From Pseudomonadota bacterium (GTDB taxonomy: Bacteria; Pseudomonadota; Gammaproteobacteria; Steroidobacterales; Steroidobacteraceae): 64,000 bases of DNA. Below, in pieces: positions 51,888 to 60,857 of this stretch (the first letter of the stretch is position 1; every line of letters begins with the position of its first letter). The stretch spans positions 62,001 to 126,000 of the forward strand of contig JAKBWB010000005.1 in assembly GCA_021843755.1 (NCBI GenBank), read 5' to 3'. A model generated the notes under the pieces. The model ran no database searches. It was not told the DNA's origin and was given only the letters and a program-made list of their open reading frames with translations. Position numbers and translations under genes: made by a program.

Positions 51888-52880
51888 TCAGTCCCCGCGG
51901 CCCTTGCGCCGCGGCGCGCCACCGCTCGGGCGGCGGCTGATCGTGGTCGCGCCCGCGGCACCGGACCCGCCGGAGGCGGCCACCTCGGGCACCGCCTCGA
52001 GGGGCTCGTCCTCGCCGACCACCGCCTCGGCGGCCTCGGCCACCGGTGCCGCCTTGACCGGGGCCACGCGGCGCCGGGGCGGTGCCTTCCTGGCCCGCAC
52101 CGCCGCGGGCTTGCGCGCGCCTCGGGCGGACTTCTTGCGCGGATTGCCGGCCTCGTCGAGCTCGACGAACTCGTCCTCGCCGACCACCACGGCGGGCACG
52201 GATTCCTTGCCCTCGATCACCGCGTCGGCCATGCCCGCGGCATACAGCTGGATGGCGCGCATCGCATCGTCATTGCCGGGTATGACGTAATCGATACCGT
52301 CCGGCGAGCAATTCGTGTCGACCACGGCCACCACCGGAATACCGAGCTTACGCGCCTCGTCGACCGCGAGCTTTTCATGCCCGACGTCGATCACGAACAG
52401 CGCATCCGGGAGCGACTCCATGCGCCTGATGCCGCCCAAGCTCCTCTGCAGCTTCTCCTGCTCGCGCCGCAGCTGGGTGGCCTCCTTCTTCCCGCGCCGC
52501 TCCAGCGCCCCGGAGGCCGCCAGTTCGGTAATCTCGTCCAGACGTTTGATGGACTGGCGGATGGTCTTGAAGTTCGTGAGCATGCCGCCGAGCCAGCGCT
52601 GATTGACGAACGGCTGGCCGGCGCGCTCGGCTTCCTTCTGAATCGCTTCGCGCGCCGAGCGCTTGGTGCCGACGAACAGCACCTTGCCGCCGTCGGCGGC
52701 CACGCCCTTGATGAAGGCCGCAGCCTGATCGTACAGGGGCTGGGTCTTCTCCAGATTGATGATATGAATCCGGTTGCGCTCGCCGAAAATGTACGGGGCC
52801 ATCTTCGGGTTCCAGAAGCGGGTTTGGTGCCCGAAGTGGACACCCGCTTCCAGCATCTGCCGCATGGATACGCCAGGCAT
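51888..52880 (-). CDS. rpsB: 30S ribosomal protein S2 with a long C-terminal tail
   Basis: The S2 core covers residues 1 to about 225: [40 protein letters not shown], and [20 protein letters not shown]. The coiled-coil insert and S1-contact region look normal. Residues 226-330 form an extra tail, with an acidic part ([14 protein letters not shown]), a basic part ([20 protein letters not shown]), an Ala/Glu-rich part, and a Gly/Arg end. E. coli S2 has 241 residues. ATG at 52880 has GAGGAG at good spacing. It is the promoter-proximal gene of the long minus-strand run. Confidence 0.96.
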   Translation of the reverse strand: MPGVSMRQMLEAGVHFGHQTRFWNPKMAPYIFGERNRIHIINLEKTQPLYDQAAAFIKGVAADGGKVLFVGTKRSAREAIQKEAERAGQPFVNQRWLGGMLTNFKTIRQSIKRLDEITELAASGALERRGKKEATQLRREQEKLQRSLGGIRRMESLPDALFVIDVGHEKLAVDEARKLGIPVVAVVDTNCSPDGIDYVIPGNDDAMRAIQLYAAGMADAVIEGKESVPAVVVGEDEFVELDEAGNPRKKSARGARKPAAVRARKAPPRRRVAPVKAAPVAEAAEAVVGEDEPLEAVPEVAASGGSGAAGATTISRRPSGGAPRRKGRGD

Positions 52881-53010
52881 GGGAAACTCCTCGTTGGGTT
52901 GAGCCTCCGCGCATCTCCGCAGCCATCCCGCCTGCGCCCGTGCGGGCAACAAGGGGACACCCAGTCTGCGGATGGTGCGATGCGCGTGTGGGTTGATTGC
53001 CAAAAAAGGC
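52881..53010 (-). promoter_or_regulatory. rpsB 5' leader, possible S2 autoregulatory RNA
   Basis: About 130 bases between the inferred transcription start and the rpsB ATG. A stem can form between CCCGC and GCGGG near 52930-52950. In gammaproteobacteria S2 represses its own operon through the rpsB leader, so a binding structure here is expected, but I could not match the published motif by eye. Confidence 0.35.
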
Positions 53011-53015
53011 CGCGC

Positions 53016-53044
53016 TTTATACCATGAAGCCCTCGCATGAACAA
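53016..53044 (-). promoter_or_regulatory. Promoter of the rpsB operon
   Basis: TTGTTC (53044-53039) as -35, exactly 17 bases, then TATAAA (53021-53016) as -10, on the minus strand. It is the best housekeeping-type promoter I saw in the window and heads the translation operon. It lies about 68 bases from the divergent map start. Confidence 0.7.
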
Positions 53045-53111
53045 TGTGTTGCGCACCGCGGCCGGCCTGCGCCGATCCCGGTGCTCAGCTTCGAGTCCAG
53101 CTGGGAATTCC

Positions 53112-53885
53112 ATGGCCGTGACGATCAAGACGCCCGAGGAGCAGGAAAAGATGCGCATCGCCGGCCGGCTGGCCGCCGAGGTGCTCGACATGATTGCCGA
53201 GCACGTGGTGCCGGGCGTGACCACCGAGGAGCTCGATCGCATCTGCCACGACTACATCGTCGCGGTGCAGCGCTCGGTGCCGGCGAACCTCAACTACCGG
53301 GGGTTCCCGAAAACCATCTGCACCTCGGTCAATCACGTGGTCTGCCACGGCATACCCAATGAGAAGCGCCTCAAGGCCGGCGACATCGTCAATATCGATG
53401 TGACGGTGATCCGCGACGGCTATCATGGCGACACCAGCAGGATGTACTACGTCGGCAAGCCGCCCACCCATGCCCAGCGCCTCAGCGAGACGTGCTTCCA
53501 GGCGATGTGGCGCGGCATCGAGATCGTCCGCCCCGGTGCGCAGCTCGGGGATATCGGCCACGCCATCCAGAGCTTCGTCGAGCAGCACGGCTACTCGGTG
53601 GTACGGGAGTACTGCGGCCACGGCATCGGGCGCGTGTATCACGAAGATCCGCAAGTCCTGCACTATGGCGAGCCCGGGACGGGGCTCACCCTGAAGGCCG
53701 GCATGACGTTCACGATCGAGCCGATGGTCAACTCCGGCAAGCGTCACGTGCGGCTGCTGCCGGACGGCTGGACCGTCATCACCAAGGATCACTCGCTCTC
53801 GGCCCAATGGGAGCACACCATTCTGGTCACCGAGACCGGCCATGAGGTGCTCACCCTGGGTGCGGCCGACCGCCGCACACACTGA
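53112..53885 (+). CDS. map: Methionine aminopeptidase, type I
   Basis: Removes the initiator Met from new proteins. It starts MAVTIKTPEEQEKMRIAGRL. Metal ligands sit in IVNIDVTVIRDGYHGDTSRM (two Asp), GHGIGRVYHEDPQV (His), GMTFTIEPMV (Glu) and QWEHTILVTE (Glu). Length 257 residues against 264 in E. coli. The ATG at 53112 is chosen over an upstream ATG at 53037 that would add 25 residues not found in the family and sit inside the rpsB promoter. Divergent from rpsB, as in E. coli. Confidence 0.96.
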   Translation: MAVTIKTPEEQEKMRIAGRLAAEVLDMIAEHVVPGVTTEELDRICHDYIVAVQRSVPANLNYRGFPKTICTSVNHVVCHGIPNEKRLKAGDIVNIDVTVIRDGYHGDTSRMYYVGKPPTHAQRLSETCFQAMWRGIEIVRPGAQLGDIGHAIQSFVEQHGYSVVREYCGHGIGRVYHEDPQVLHYGEPGTGLTLKAGMTFTIEPMVNSGKRHVRLLPDGWTVITKDHSLSAQWEHTILVTETGHEVLTLGAADRRTH

Positions 53886-53889
53886 CACC

Positions 53890-56610
53890 GTGGCCGCCGG
53901 AGAGACCGAGCCGGAGGAGGCGGGCGAGCCGACCCCAAGCGCGCCCCTCGCCGCAGCCGGCCCGAGCCTGCAGGACTGGCCGCTGCTGGCGCGCCTGCCC
54001 GGACTGATCGCCGCGGCGCAGGGCTCGCCCGCGGCCGTGCGCGAGCTGCTGGCCGAGGCGCTCGAGCAGCTCAAGGCCCGCTTCTTCGCCGATGAGCCGA
54101 TCGAGACGCTGGTGCACGCGCGCGCACAGCTGATCGATCGTCTCCTGCAACAGCTCTGGAGCGCCTATTGCGCCGCGTCGCTGCGCGAGTCGGCGCTGGT
54201 GGCCGTCGGCGGCTACGGCCGCGGCGAGCTGCATCCGTGCTCCGATATCGACATCCTGCTGCTCGTGACCCACCCGCCGCAAGGCGCCGAGCGGGCCGCG
54301 CTTGAGCGGCTGCTCACGTTCCTCTGGGACATCGGCTTGGAGGTCGGGCACAGCGTGCGCACCGTCGAGGAGTGCATCGAGCAAAGCAAGGCCGACGTAT
54401 CGGTAATGACCACGCTGATCGAGGCGAGACTGCTCGCCGGCAGCCCCGAACTCCTCGCCCGCCTGCGCGAGCGGCTCGCGCCGCAGCAGCTCTGGCCGGT
54501 GCGCGCGTTCTTCGAGGCCAAGGTGCGCGAGCAGGCCGAGCGGCATCTGAAGGCCAACGATACCGCCTACAACCTCGAGCCGAACGTCAAGACCGGTCCG
54601 GGCGGGCTGCGCGACATCCAGACCATAGCCTGGGTCGCCAAACGCCATTTCGGCGCCGAGACGCTCGATGAGCTGGCGCGTCATGGCTTTCTCTCCATCG
54701 CCGAGCTGCGCCGGTTGCAGCAGGCGCAATCGTTTCTCTGGAAGGTGCGCTTCGGCCTGCACGTGCTCACCGGGCGGCGCGAGGATCGGCTGCTGTTCGA
54801 CCACCAGCTGCGTCTGGCGGAGATCTTCGGCTACGAGGACGCCTCCTACACCCTGGCGGTCGAGCAGCTGATGCAGCGCTACTATCGCACCGTCAAGGAT
54901 GTGAGCCTGCTCAACGAGCTGCTGTTGCAGCTGTTCCGCGAAGCCATCCTCACCGAAAGCGAACCGCCCCGCCCGCTCAACGCCCGCTTCCAGGTGCGCT
55001 GCGGATCGCTCGAGGCGGTCAGCGACACGGTGTTCGCGCGCGCCCCGTCGGCGCTGCTCGAGCTGTTCGTGCTGCTGCAGCAGCATCCCGAGATCGACGG
55101 CGTGCGCGCCTCGACCATGCGCGCCGTGGCGAGAAGCCTGTGGCTGATCGACGAGGAGTTCCGCCAGAATCCGCGCCATCACCGTCTGTTCCTCGAGATC
55201 GTGCGTTCCCCCGTCGGCGTCACGCACGAGCTGCGCCGGATGAACACCTACGGGGTGCTCGGGCGCTACATACCGGCCTTCGGGCGCATCGTCGGGCGCA
55301 TGCAGTACGACCTGTTCCACGCCTACACCGTCGATGCGCACACGCTGTTCGTGGTCAGCAACCTGCGGCGCTTCGCCATCGCGCGTTACGACCAGGAGCT
55401 GCCGCAGGCCTCGCGCATCATGCAGCAGCTGCAGCGGCCCGAGGTGGCCTATCTGGCGGCGCTGTTTCACGACATCGCCAAGGGACGCGGCGGCGATCAC
55501 TCCGAGCTCGGCGCGACCGACGCCGAGGCATTCTGCCTCGAGCAGGGCCTCTCGCCCTACGACGCGCGCATGGTCGCCTGGCTGGTGCGCAACCACCTGG
55601 CGTTCTCGCTCACCGCGCAGAAGCAGGACATCTCCGACCCCGAAGTGATCAACACCTTCGCCCGCAAGGTCGGCGACGAGGCGCATCTCGATTATCTCTA
55701 TGTGCTCACCTGCGCGGACGTGCGCGCCACCAACCCGAAGCTGTGGAACTCGTGGAAAGCCTCGCTGTTCCACGACTTCTACCACCGCGTGCGCCGGGCC
55801 CTGCGCCGCGGCCTGGAATCCCCGATCGATCCGGAGCAGCTCGTGAGCGAGACCCGGGAAGCGGCCCGCAAGCTGATGCTGGCGCGCGGCATCGCCGCGC
55901 CCAACATCGAGCGGGTCTGGCGGCGCTTCTCGGACAGCTACTTCCTGCAGCACTCTCCGGAGGAAGCCGCCTGGCACATGCGCCTGCTCGCGGACCGCGA
56001 CCCGAGCTGTGATGAGCCCCTGGTGGCGCTCGATCCGCGCAGCGTGCACGGCACCACCGCCGTGCTGATCTTCACGCGCCTGCTGCAGCATGGCTTTGAA
56101 CGCACCACCGCGGTCCTCGATCAGCTGGGCCTGAACGTGGTGGATGCCCGCATCACGCCCACGGGCGACGGCTTCAGCCTCGACCTCTATCATGTGCTCG
56201 AGGACGACGGCGCGCCGATCGCCGATGGGGAGCGGCGCGAGGAGATCGAGCAGGCGCTGTGGCGCTCGCTGCACCATCCCGAGCAGAGCGTGGCCGTGCA
56301 CCGGCGCGTGCCGCGCCAGGCGCGCATGTTCCACACGCCGACTCAGATCGCCATCAGTGTCGATGAGCGCAATGCGCGCTCGGTGATCGAGCTGATCGCC
56401 GGCGACCGGCCGGGGCTGCTGTACGATGTCGGCAAGGTGCTCACCGGCGAGGGCATCATGCTGCAGGCGGCCAAGATCGTGACCGTGGGCGAGCGGGCCG
56501 AGGACATCTTCTACGTCACCGACCTCGACGGCCGTCCGCTCGAGGAGGCGCGCGCGGCGCGCCTGAGCGACATGCTCTACCACGCGCTCGCCCAGCGCGC
56601 CGCCGCCTGA
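53890..56610 (+). CDS. glnD: PII uridylyltransferase / uridylyl-removing enzyme GlnD
   Basis: Senses glutamine and modifies PII proteins. The nucleotidyltransferase motif GGYGRGELHPCSDIDILLLV lies near residue 105. The HD hydrolase domain is AYLAALFHDIAKGRGGDHSE. Two ACT domains follow at the C-terminus (TAVLIFTRLLQHGFERTTAV and SVIELIAGDRPGLLYDVGKV). Length 906 residues. I use the GTG at 53890, 4 bases after the map stop; the frame is open upstream but only antisense to nothing family-like. map-glnD is the usual order. Confidence 0.95.
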   Translation: MAAGETEPEEAGEPTPSAPLAAAGPSLQDWPLLARLPGLIAAAQGSPAAVRELLAEALEQLKARFFADEPIETLVHARAQLIDRLLQQLWSAYCAASLRESALVAVGGYGRGELHPCSDIDILLLVTHPPQGAERAALERLLTFLWDIGLEVGHSVRTVEECIEQSKADVSVMTTLIEARLLAGSPELLARLRERLAPQQLWPVRAFFEAKVREQAERHLKANDTAYNLEPNVKTGPGGLRDIQTIAWVAKRHFGAETLDELARHGFLSIAELRRLQQAQSFLWKVRFGLHVLTGRREDRLLFDHQLRLAEIFGYEDASYTLAVEQLMQRYYRTVKDVSLLNELLLQLFREAILTESEPPRPLNARFQVRCGSLEAVSDTVFARAPSALLELFVLLQQHPEIDGVRASTMRAVARSLWLIDEEFRQNPRHHRLFLEIVRSPVGVTHELRRMNTYGVLGRYIPAFGRIVGRMQYDLFHAYTVDAHTLFVVSNLRRFAIARYDQELPQASRIMQQLQRPEVAYLAALFHDIAKGRGGDHSELGATDAEAFCLEQGLSPYDARMVAWLVRNHLAFSLTAQKQDISDPEVINTFARKVGDEAHLDYLYVLTCADVRATNPKLWNSWKASLFHDFYHRVRRALRRGLESPIDPEQLVSETREAARKLMLARGIAAPNIERVWRRFSDSYFLQHSPEEAAWHMRLLADRDPSCDEPLVALDPRSVHGTTAVLIFTRLLQHGFERTTAVLDQLGLNVVDARITPTGDGFSLDLYHVLEDDGAPIADGERREEIEQALWRSLHHPEQSVAVHRRVPRQARMFHTPTQIAISVDERNARSVIELIAGDRPGLLYDVGKVLTGEGIMLQAAKIVTVGERAEDIFYVTDLDGRPLEEARAARLSDMLYHALAQRAAA

Positions 56611-56626
56611 GCACCAGGAGCCACGC

Positions 56627-57829
56627 ATGAACCCGCGTCTCGAGCGTCTGCACGCCTATCCCTTCGAGCGCCTCGCGCGCCTGACCGCCGGTGTCACACC
56701 GCCGGGGCGCCTCGAGCCGATCGCCATGTCGATCGGCGAGCCCCGCCACGCGCCCCCGCCGATGGTGCTCGAGGCGCTGCGCGCCAACGCGCACCGCCTG
56801 GACACCTATCCGAGCACCGCCGGACTGCCCGAGCTGCGCGCCGCGTGCGCCGCCTGGCTCGAGCGGCGCAACGGCTTGTCCGCCGGGCGCATCGATCCGG
56901 ACACGATGGTGCTGCCCGTCAACGGCACCCGCGAGGCGCTGTTCGCGTTCCTCCAGGCCGCCATCGATGCCCGCGGCGAGGCGCTGGTGGCGATGCCCAA
57001 TCCGTTCTACCAGATCTACGAGGGCGGGGCGCTGCTTGCCGGCGCCAGCCCCTACCTGCTCGAGACCACGGCCGCCAACGGCTACACGCCCGAGCTCGAG
57101 GCGGTGCCCGAAACCATCTGGCGGCGCTGTCAGGTGTTGATCCTGTGCAGTCCGGGCAACCCCACCGGCAAAGTGCTCGATCGCGCCTTCCTGCAGCGCG
57201 CCCTCAGGCTCGCCGAGCAGCATGATTTCATCATCGCCGCCGACGAGTGCTACGCGGACATCTATCTCGATGAGCACCGCCCGCCGCCCGGACTGCTCGC
57301 GGCCGCGGCGGCCGCCGGGCGCGAGCGCTTCGAGCGCTGCATCGTCTTTCACAGCCTCTCCAAGCGCTCGAGCGTGCCCGGTCTGCGCTCGGGTTTCGTG
57401 TGCGGCGATCCGGGCATCATGAGCCGTTTCCTGCTCTACCGCACCTACCACGGCTGCGCCATGCCGGTGCCGACCCAACTGGCCAGCAGCAGCGCCTGGC
57501 GCGACGATGCGCATGCGGCCGTGAACCGGCGCCTGTATCAGGAGAAGTTCGCGCGGGTGATCGAGATCCTCTCGCCGGTGCTGCCGGTCGAGGAGCCCGA
57601 CGGGGCGTTCTATCTGTGGACCGCCGTCGGTGATGACGACGAGCGCTTCACCCGCGAGCTGTATGCGACCGAGGCGGTACTGGTGCTGCCGGGCAGCTAT
57701 CTCGGCCGTCACGGCGCGCACGGCAACCCTGGCGCCGGGCGCGTGCGCATCTCGCTCGTGCCGAACGTCGCCCAATGCGTCGAGGCTGCCGAGCGCATCC
57801 GCCGTTATGTTGAAAGTCGGGGAAAATGA
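56627..57829 (+). CDS. dapC: Succinyldiaminopimelate transaminase DapC
   Basis: PLP-dependent aminotransferase making N-succinyl-LL-diaminopimelate for lysine and peptidoglycan. The PLP Lys is in [20 protein letters not shown], with [12 protein letters not shown] and [12 protein letters not shown] as the usual cofactor contacts. Length 400 residues. Assignment to DapC rather than another class I aminotransferase rests on its overlap with dapD (ATGA) and position after glnD, as in Pseudomonas and Xanthomonas. Confidence 0.9.
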   Translation: MNPRLERLHAYPFERLARLTAGVTPPGRLEPIAMSIGEPRHAPPPMVLEALRANAHRLDTYPSTAGLPELRAACAAWLERRNGLSAGRIDPDTMVLPVNGTREALFAFLQAAIDARGEALVAMPNPFYQIYEGGALLAGASPYLLETTAANGYTPELEAVPETIWRRCQVLILCSPGNPTGKVLDRAFLQRALRLAEQHDFIIAADECYADIYLDEHRPPPGLLAAAAAAGRERFERCIVFHSLSKRSSVPGLRSGFVCGDPGIMSRFLLYRTYHGCAMPVPTQLASSSAWRDDAHAAVNRRLYQEKFARVIEILSPVLPVEEPDGAFYLWTAVGDDDERFTRELYATEAVLVLPGSYLGRHGAHGNPGAGRVRISLVPNVAQCVEAAERIRRYVESRGK

Positions 57830-58656
57830 CTCGGACCACCACACTCCAGGCGGCCATCGAGGCCGCCTTCGATCAGCGCGCCGAGCTCGCGCCGGACAAG
57901 ATGCCCGCGGGCCTTGCGGCCCAGCTCGATGAGTGCATCGGGGCGCTCGATTCCGGACGCGCCCGCATCGCCGAGCGCCGCGACGGCCGCTGGCGGGTCA
58001 ACGAGTGGCTGAAGAAGGCGGTGCTGCTGTATTTCCGCACACGCGAGAACAGCGTGATCGACGCCGGCTTCACCCGCTTCTACGACAAAGTGCCCTTGAA
58101 GTACGCCGCGGCGAGCGCCGAGCAGCTGCGCTCGGGGGCAACGCGCATCGTGCCGCACGCCGTGGTGCGCAAGGGTGCCTACGTCGCGCCGAACACGGTG
58201 CTGATGCCGAGCTATGTCAACATCGGCGCGTACATCGATTCCGGCACCATGGTCGACACCTGGGCCACGGTGGGCTCGTGCGCGCAGATCGGCCGCAACG
58301 TGCACCTGTCCGGCGGGGTCGGCATCGGCGGGGTGCTCGAGCCGCTGCAGGCGAGCCCGACCATCATCGAGGACGAGTGTTTCATCGGCGCGCGCTCGGA
58401 GATCGTCGAGGGCGTGATCGTCGAGACCGGCGCGGTGATCTCGATGGGCGTATTCATCGGACAGAGCACGCGCATCTACGACCGCGCGAGCGGTGAGATT
58501 CTCTTCGGGCGCGTTCCGGCCGGCGCGGTGGTGGTACCCGGCACACTGCCCTCGCCCGACGGTCGCTACGCCCTCGCCTGCGCGGTGATCGTCAAACGCG
58601 TCGACGCCAAGACGCGCGCCAAGACCTCGATCAACGAGCTGTTGAGAGCGCAGTAG
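57826..58656 (+). CDS. dapD: Tetrahydrodipicolinate N-succinyltransferase
   Basis: Fourth step of the succinylase diaminopimelate pathway. Left-handed beta-helix hexapeptides are clear ([20 protein letters not shown], then [20 protein letters not shown]). [20 protein letters not shown] and [14 protein letters not shown] are family signatures. Length 276 residues, close to E. coli (274). It overlaps dapC by 4 bases and converges on the kinase gene, 4 bases away. Confidence 0.97.
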   Translation: MTRTTTLQAAIEAAFDQRAELAPDKMPAGLAAQLDECIGALDSGRARIAERRDGRWRVNEWLKKAVLLYFRTRENSVIDAGFTRFYDKVPLKYAAASAEQLRSGATRIVPHAVVRKGAYVAPNTVLMPSYVNIGAYIDSGTMVDTWATVGSCAQIGRNVHLSGGVGIGGVLEPLQASPTIIEDECFIGARSEIVEGVIVETGAVISMGVFIGQSTRIYDRASGEILFGRVPAGAVVVPGTLPSPDGRYALACAVIVKRVDAKTRAKTSINELLRAQ

Positions 58657-58660
58657 CCCG

Positions 58661-60670
58661 CTACGGCAAGGCAGCCCGATCGCGCAGCTCGGCGTCCACC
58701 TCGGCGAGCCCCCGGTTCGCCGCGATGCCGTCGGGGCGAAACACCAACGCCTGCTGGAAGTCGGCCTGGGCCTGAAACAGCCGCCCGCGCGCATAGGCCG
58801 CGGCGCCCGCGCGCACCGCTCGCACGTAGCCGGCGCGCGCGAACACGGTGTTGAGATGGGCCAGAGCGGCTCTTGCCGCGGCGTAACCCGGGTCGCGCGC
58901 CAGCGCTTCTCTGATATCGCCCGCGGCGCGCGCATACGCGTGGACATGCTCGGCGCGCCGTGCCGCGCTCATCAGCGGCAGCACGGCCGCCAACAGCCGA
59001 ACCTGCCGCTCACCCGCGGCGGCCCGCCGGCTCGCCGGCTCGATCCGCCGCGCGAGCGCGAACGCTCGGGCAGCCGCGCCAGGGTGTCCCACCGCCAGCG
59101 CGCGCTCACCCGCCGCCAGCTGCGTCGCGAGCGCCCGCGGAGCCTCGCGTTCCAGTCTCGAGAGCAGACGCTCCGCGCGCTGCCAGTGCCGGCGCGTCGC
59201 CGCGATGTCGCCCACGGCCTCCGCGCGGCTGGTATCGGCCGCCTGGGCTCGGGCGGCAGCGAAATCGGCCGCATCCCAGATCGACGCCCCGCGCGCCGCG
59301 AGGGCGCTGAAGCGCTGGTTGAATCCGGCGCGCTGCGCCACCAGACGGCCCAACGCAGCCCAATCGGCCGCAGGCGCCGCAGACCGGGGCGCGGCCGGCG
59401 CTGATTGCCCCTGGCGCACAGAGTCCACCGGCTGCCCGAGGCGCGCACCGAGAATCGCCGCCGACAGCACGTGGAGCGGGCTGCCGCGCCAGCCTTGACG
59501 CGCCAACCCCTGCAGGGCGCCCACCGCCAGCACCGCGCCGCACACCAGACCCACCAGCAGGTAGGGCAGGCGATGCGGTCTTGGCGGATCGCCGTGGCGC
59601 GAAGCGCGCAGCCCACGGCCGGGCCTGAATTCATCGATGGTCAGGCTCAGGCCATCGTCCGCTGAGAACGCGTCGGGCTTGGCTGAGGGGGGCGGCCGGG
59701 GCTCGGCTGCAAAGGACGGCTCGGGCTTGGCTGCGAGGGACGGCTCGGGCTTGGCTGCGAGGGACGGCTCGGGCTCGACGTCGAGCGGGGACTCGACCGG
59801 GGCTCGTTCCGCCGGCGGGCGCGCGAGGTCTTCCTCCGGATCGAGTACCGAGGTCACGTTCAGGGTCGCCTCGAGCTCCTCGATCACCTGCTGCAGGCTG
59901 GGGGGCCGATCGGCGGCACGTGGCGCGAGCATCCGCAGGATCAAATCGATCAGGCGTGACGGGGCCGGCTGCAGCGGCACCAGTTGCGGCACCGGGCCCG
60001 ATTGGATCCGCGCGGCATCGAAGTGCGGAAAGTAAGGCGGGTGGCCTGCCAGCAGATCGTAGGCCAGGGTTCCCAGACCGTAGATGTCGTCGGCGGGACG
60101 CGCCGGCTCGCCGCGCAGTTGTTCGGGGCTCGCGCTGAAGGGCGACACCTCGCCCGCGCCCGAGCGGGCCGAGCCCGCATGCCGCTCCGACAGCACGGCG
60201 GCGATCCCGAAATCGGCGAGCTTCACCCGGCCGCGACGGTCGAACAGGACGTTGGTCGGCTTCAGATCCCTGTGCACCACGCCATGCTCATGCGCGTCCT
60301 GAAGCGCCGCGGCGATCTGCAGAAGCACCGGCACGATGCGCAGATATCCCCTGCCGCGCAGCTCGGTGAGATCCCCCCCATCAGCCAGCTCCATCGGCAG
60401 CACCACATGACCCTCGAGGCGCTGCGGCGGCAGAACCTGGAGAATGCCCGGGTGCTGCAGCACACCGACGAGGGCATGCACGCGCTCGAGCGCCGCCCAG
60501 GCAGACGCCGAAACGGCCCGCTCCGCGGTCAATATCTTCAGGGCGACTTCGACGCCCTGCGCCCGATCGTACGCCCGCCAGACTTCGCCCTGGCCGCCGC
60601 ATCCGAGGCGCTCGCTCAGAACGTACTGGCCGAGCGTCCCGGGGTGGGTGGCTGCATGGACCTGCGACAT
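58661..60670 (-). CDS. Membrane-anchored Hanks-type serine/threonine protein kinase
   Basis: A 669-residue protein. The kinase domain (residues about 16-270) has the glycine loop LGCGGQGEV (22-30), Lys45 in VALKIL, HRDLKPTN with Asp135, and DFG at 153-155. The APE motif reads SPE. A Pro/Glu/Ala-rich linker with tandem repeats (about 300-330) leads to one membrane segment (about 368-388) and a helical, TPR-like periplasmic part rich in Ala and Arg. ATG at 60670 has AGGAGG 5 bases upstream. No phosphatase or FHA partner lies nearby. Substrates unknown. Confidence 0.9.
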   Translation of the reverse strand: MSQVHAATHPGTLGQYVLSERLGCGGQGEVWRAYDRAQGVEVALKILTAERAVSASAWAALERVHALVGVLQHPGILQVLPPQRLEGHVVLPMELADGGDLTELRGRGYLRIVPVLLQIAAALQDAHEHGVVHRDLKPTNVLFDRRGRVKLADFGIAAVLSERHAGSARSGAGEVSPFSASPEQLRGEPARPADDIYGLGTLAYDLLAGHPPYFPHFDAARIQSGPVPQLVPLQPAPSRLIDLILRMLAPRAADRPPSLQQVIEELEATLNVTSVLDPEEDLARPPAERAPVESPLDVEPEPSLAAKPEPSLAAKPEPSFAAEPRPPPSAKPDAFSADDGLSLTIDEFRPGRGLRASRHGDPPRPHRLPYLLVGLVCGAVLAVGALQGLARQGWRGSPLHVLSAAILGARLGQPVDSVRQGQSAPAAPRSAAPAADWAALGRLVAQRAGFNQRFSALAARGASIWDAADFAAARAQAADTSRAEAVGDIAATRRHWQRAERLLSRLEREAPRALATQLAAGERALAVGHPGAAARAFALARRIEPASRRAAAGERQVRLLAAVLPLMSAARRAEHVHAYARAAGDIREALARDPGYAAARAALAHLNTVFARAGYVRAVRAGAAAYARGRLFQAQADFQQALVFRPDGIAANRGLAEVDAELRDRAALP
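59697..59775 (-). repeat. 24-base tandem repeat in the kinase linker
   Basis: Two perfect 24-base copies (59715-59738 and 59739-59762) with partial copies on both sides. They encode repeats of EPSLAAKP in the juxtamembrane linker. Such in-frame repeats can vary in copy number by slippage, changing linker length without breaking the protein. Confidence 0.85.
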
Positions 60671-60857
60671 CAATTCCTCCTGCGGAGCTGCGGCGGGCTC
60701 GACCTCCGGTCTGGCACATACTTTAAAGCGAGCCGGAGCGAAACGTCACGGTTCCCGCCGCCGCGCGCCCGACATGTCGCGATTCGTCAACACCGCGGCC
60801 CCGGCCCCGCGGCGCGAGCCGGCGAGTCGGACCGCGAGAAAAACCCCCGCGCCGACC
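60671..60857. other. Intergenic region between the RND gene and the kinase gene
   Basis: About 187 bases. It holds the AGGAGG ribosome site of the kinase gene and an AT-richer TTTAAAGTATG stretch near 60720-60728 that could be a -10, without a clear -35. No gene or terminator seen. Confidence 0.4.

Noticed and set aside
46821-53027. A 2068-codon open frame on the plus strand
   Set aside because: It runs antisense across dxr, cdsA, uppS, frr, pyrH, tsf and rpsB, which all match strong families. High GC leaves stop codons rare in the antisense frame, and its composition is His/Arg/Ala-rich with no domain.
53037-53111. Upstream ATG for map adding 25 residues
   Set aside because: The extra residues are not family-like and the codons overlap the rpsB promoter; the internal ATG at 53112 matches known methionine aminopeptidase starts.
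59697-59775. Short repeats considered as a CRISPR array
   Set aside because: The copies are directly abutting with no spacers, are in frame in a kinase gene, and encode EPSLAAKP repeats.
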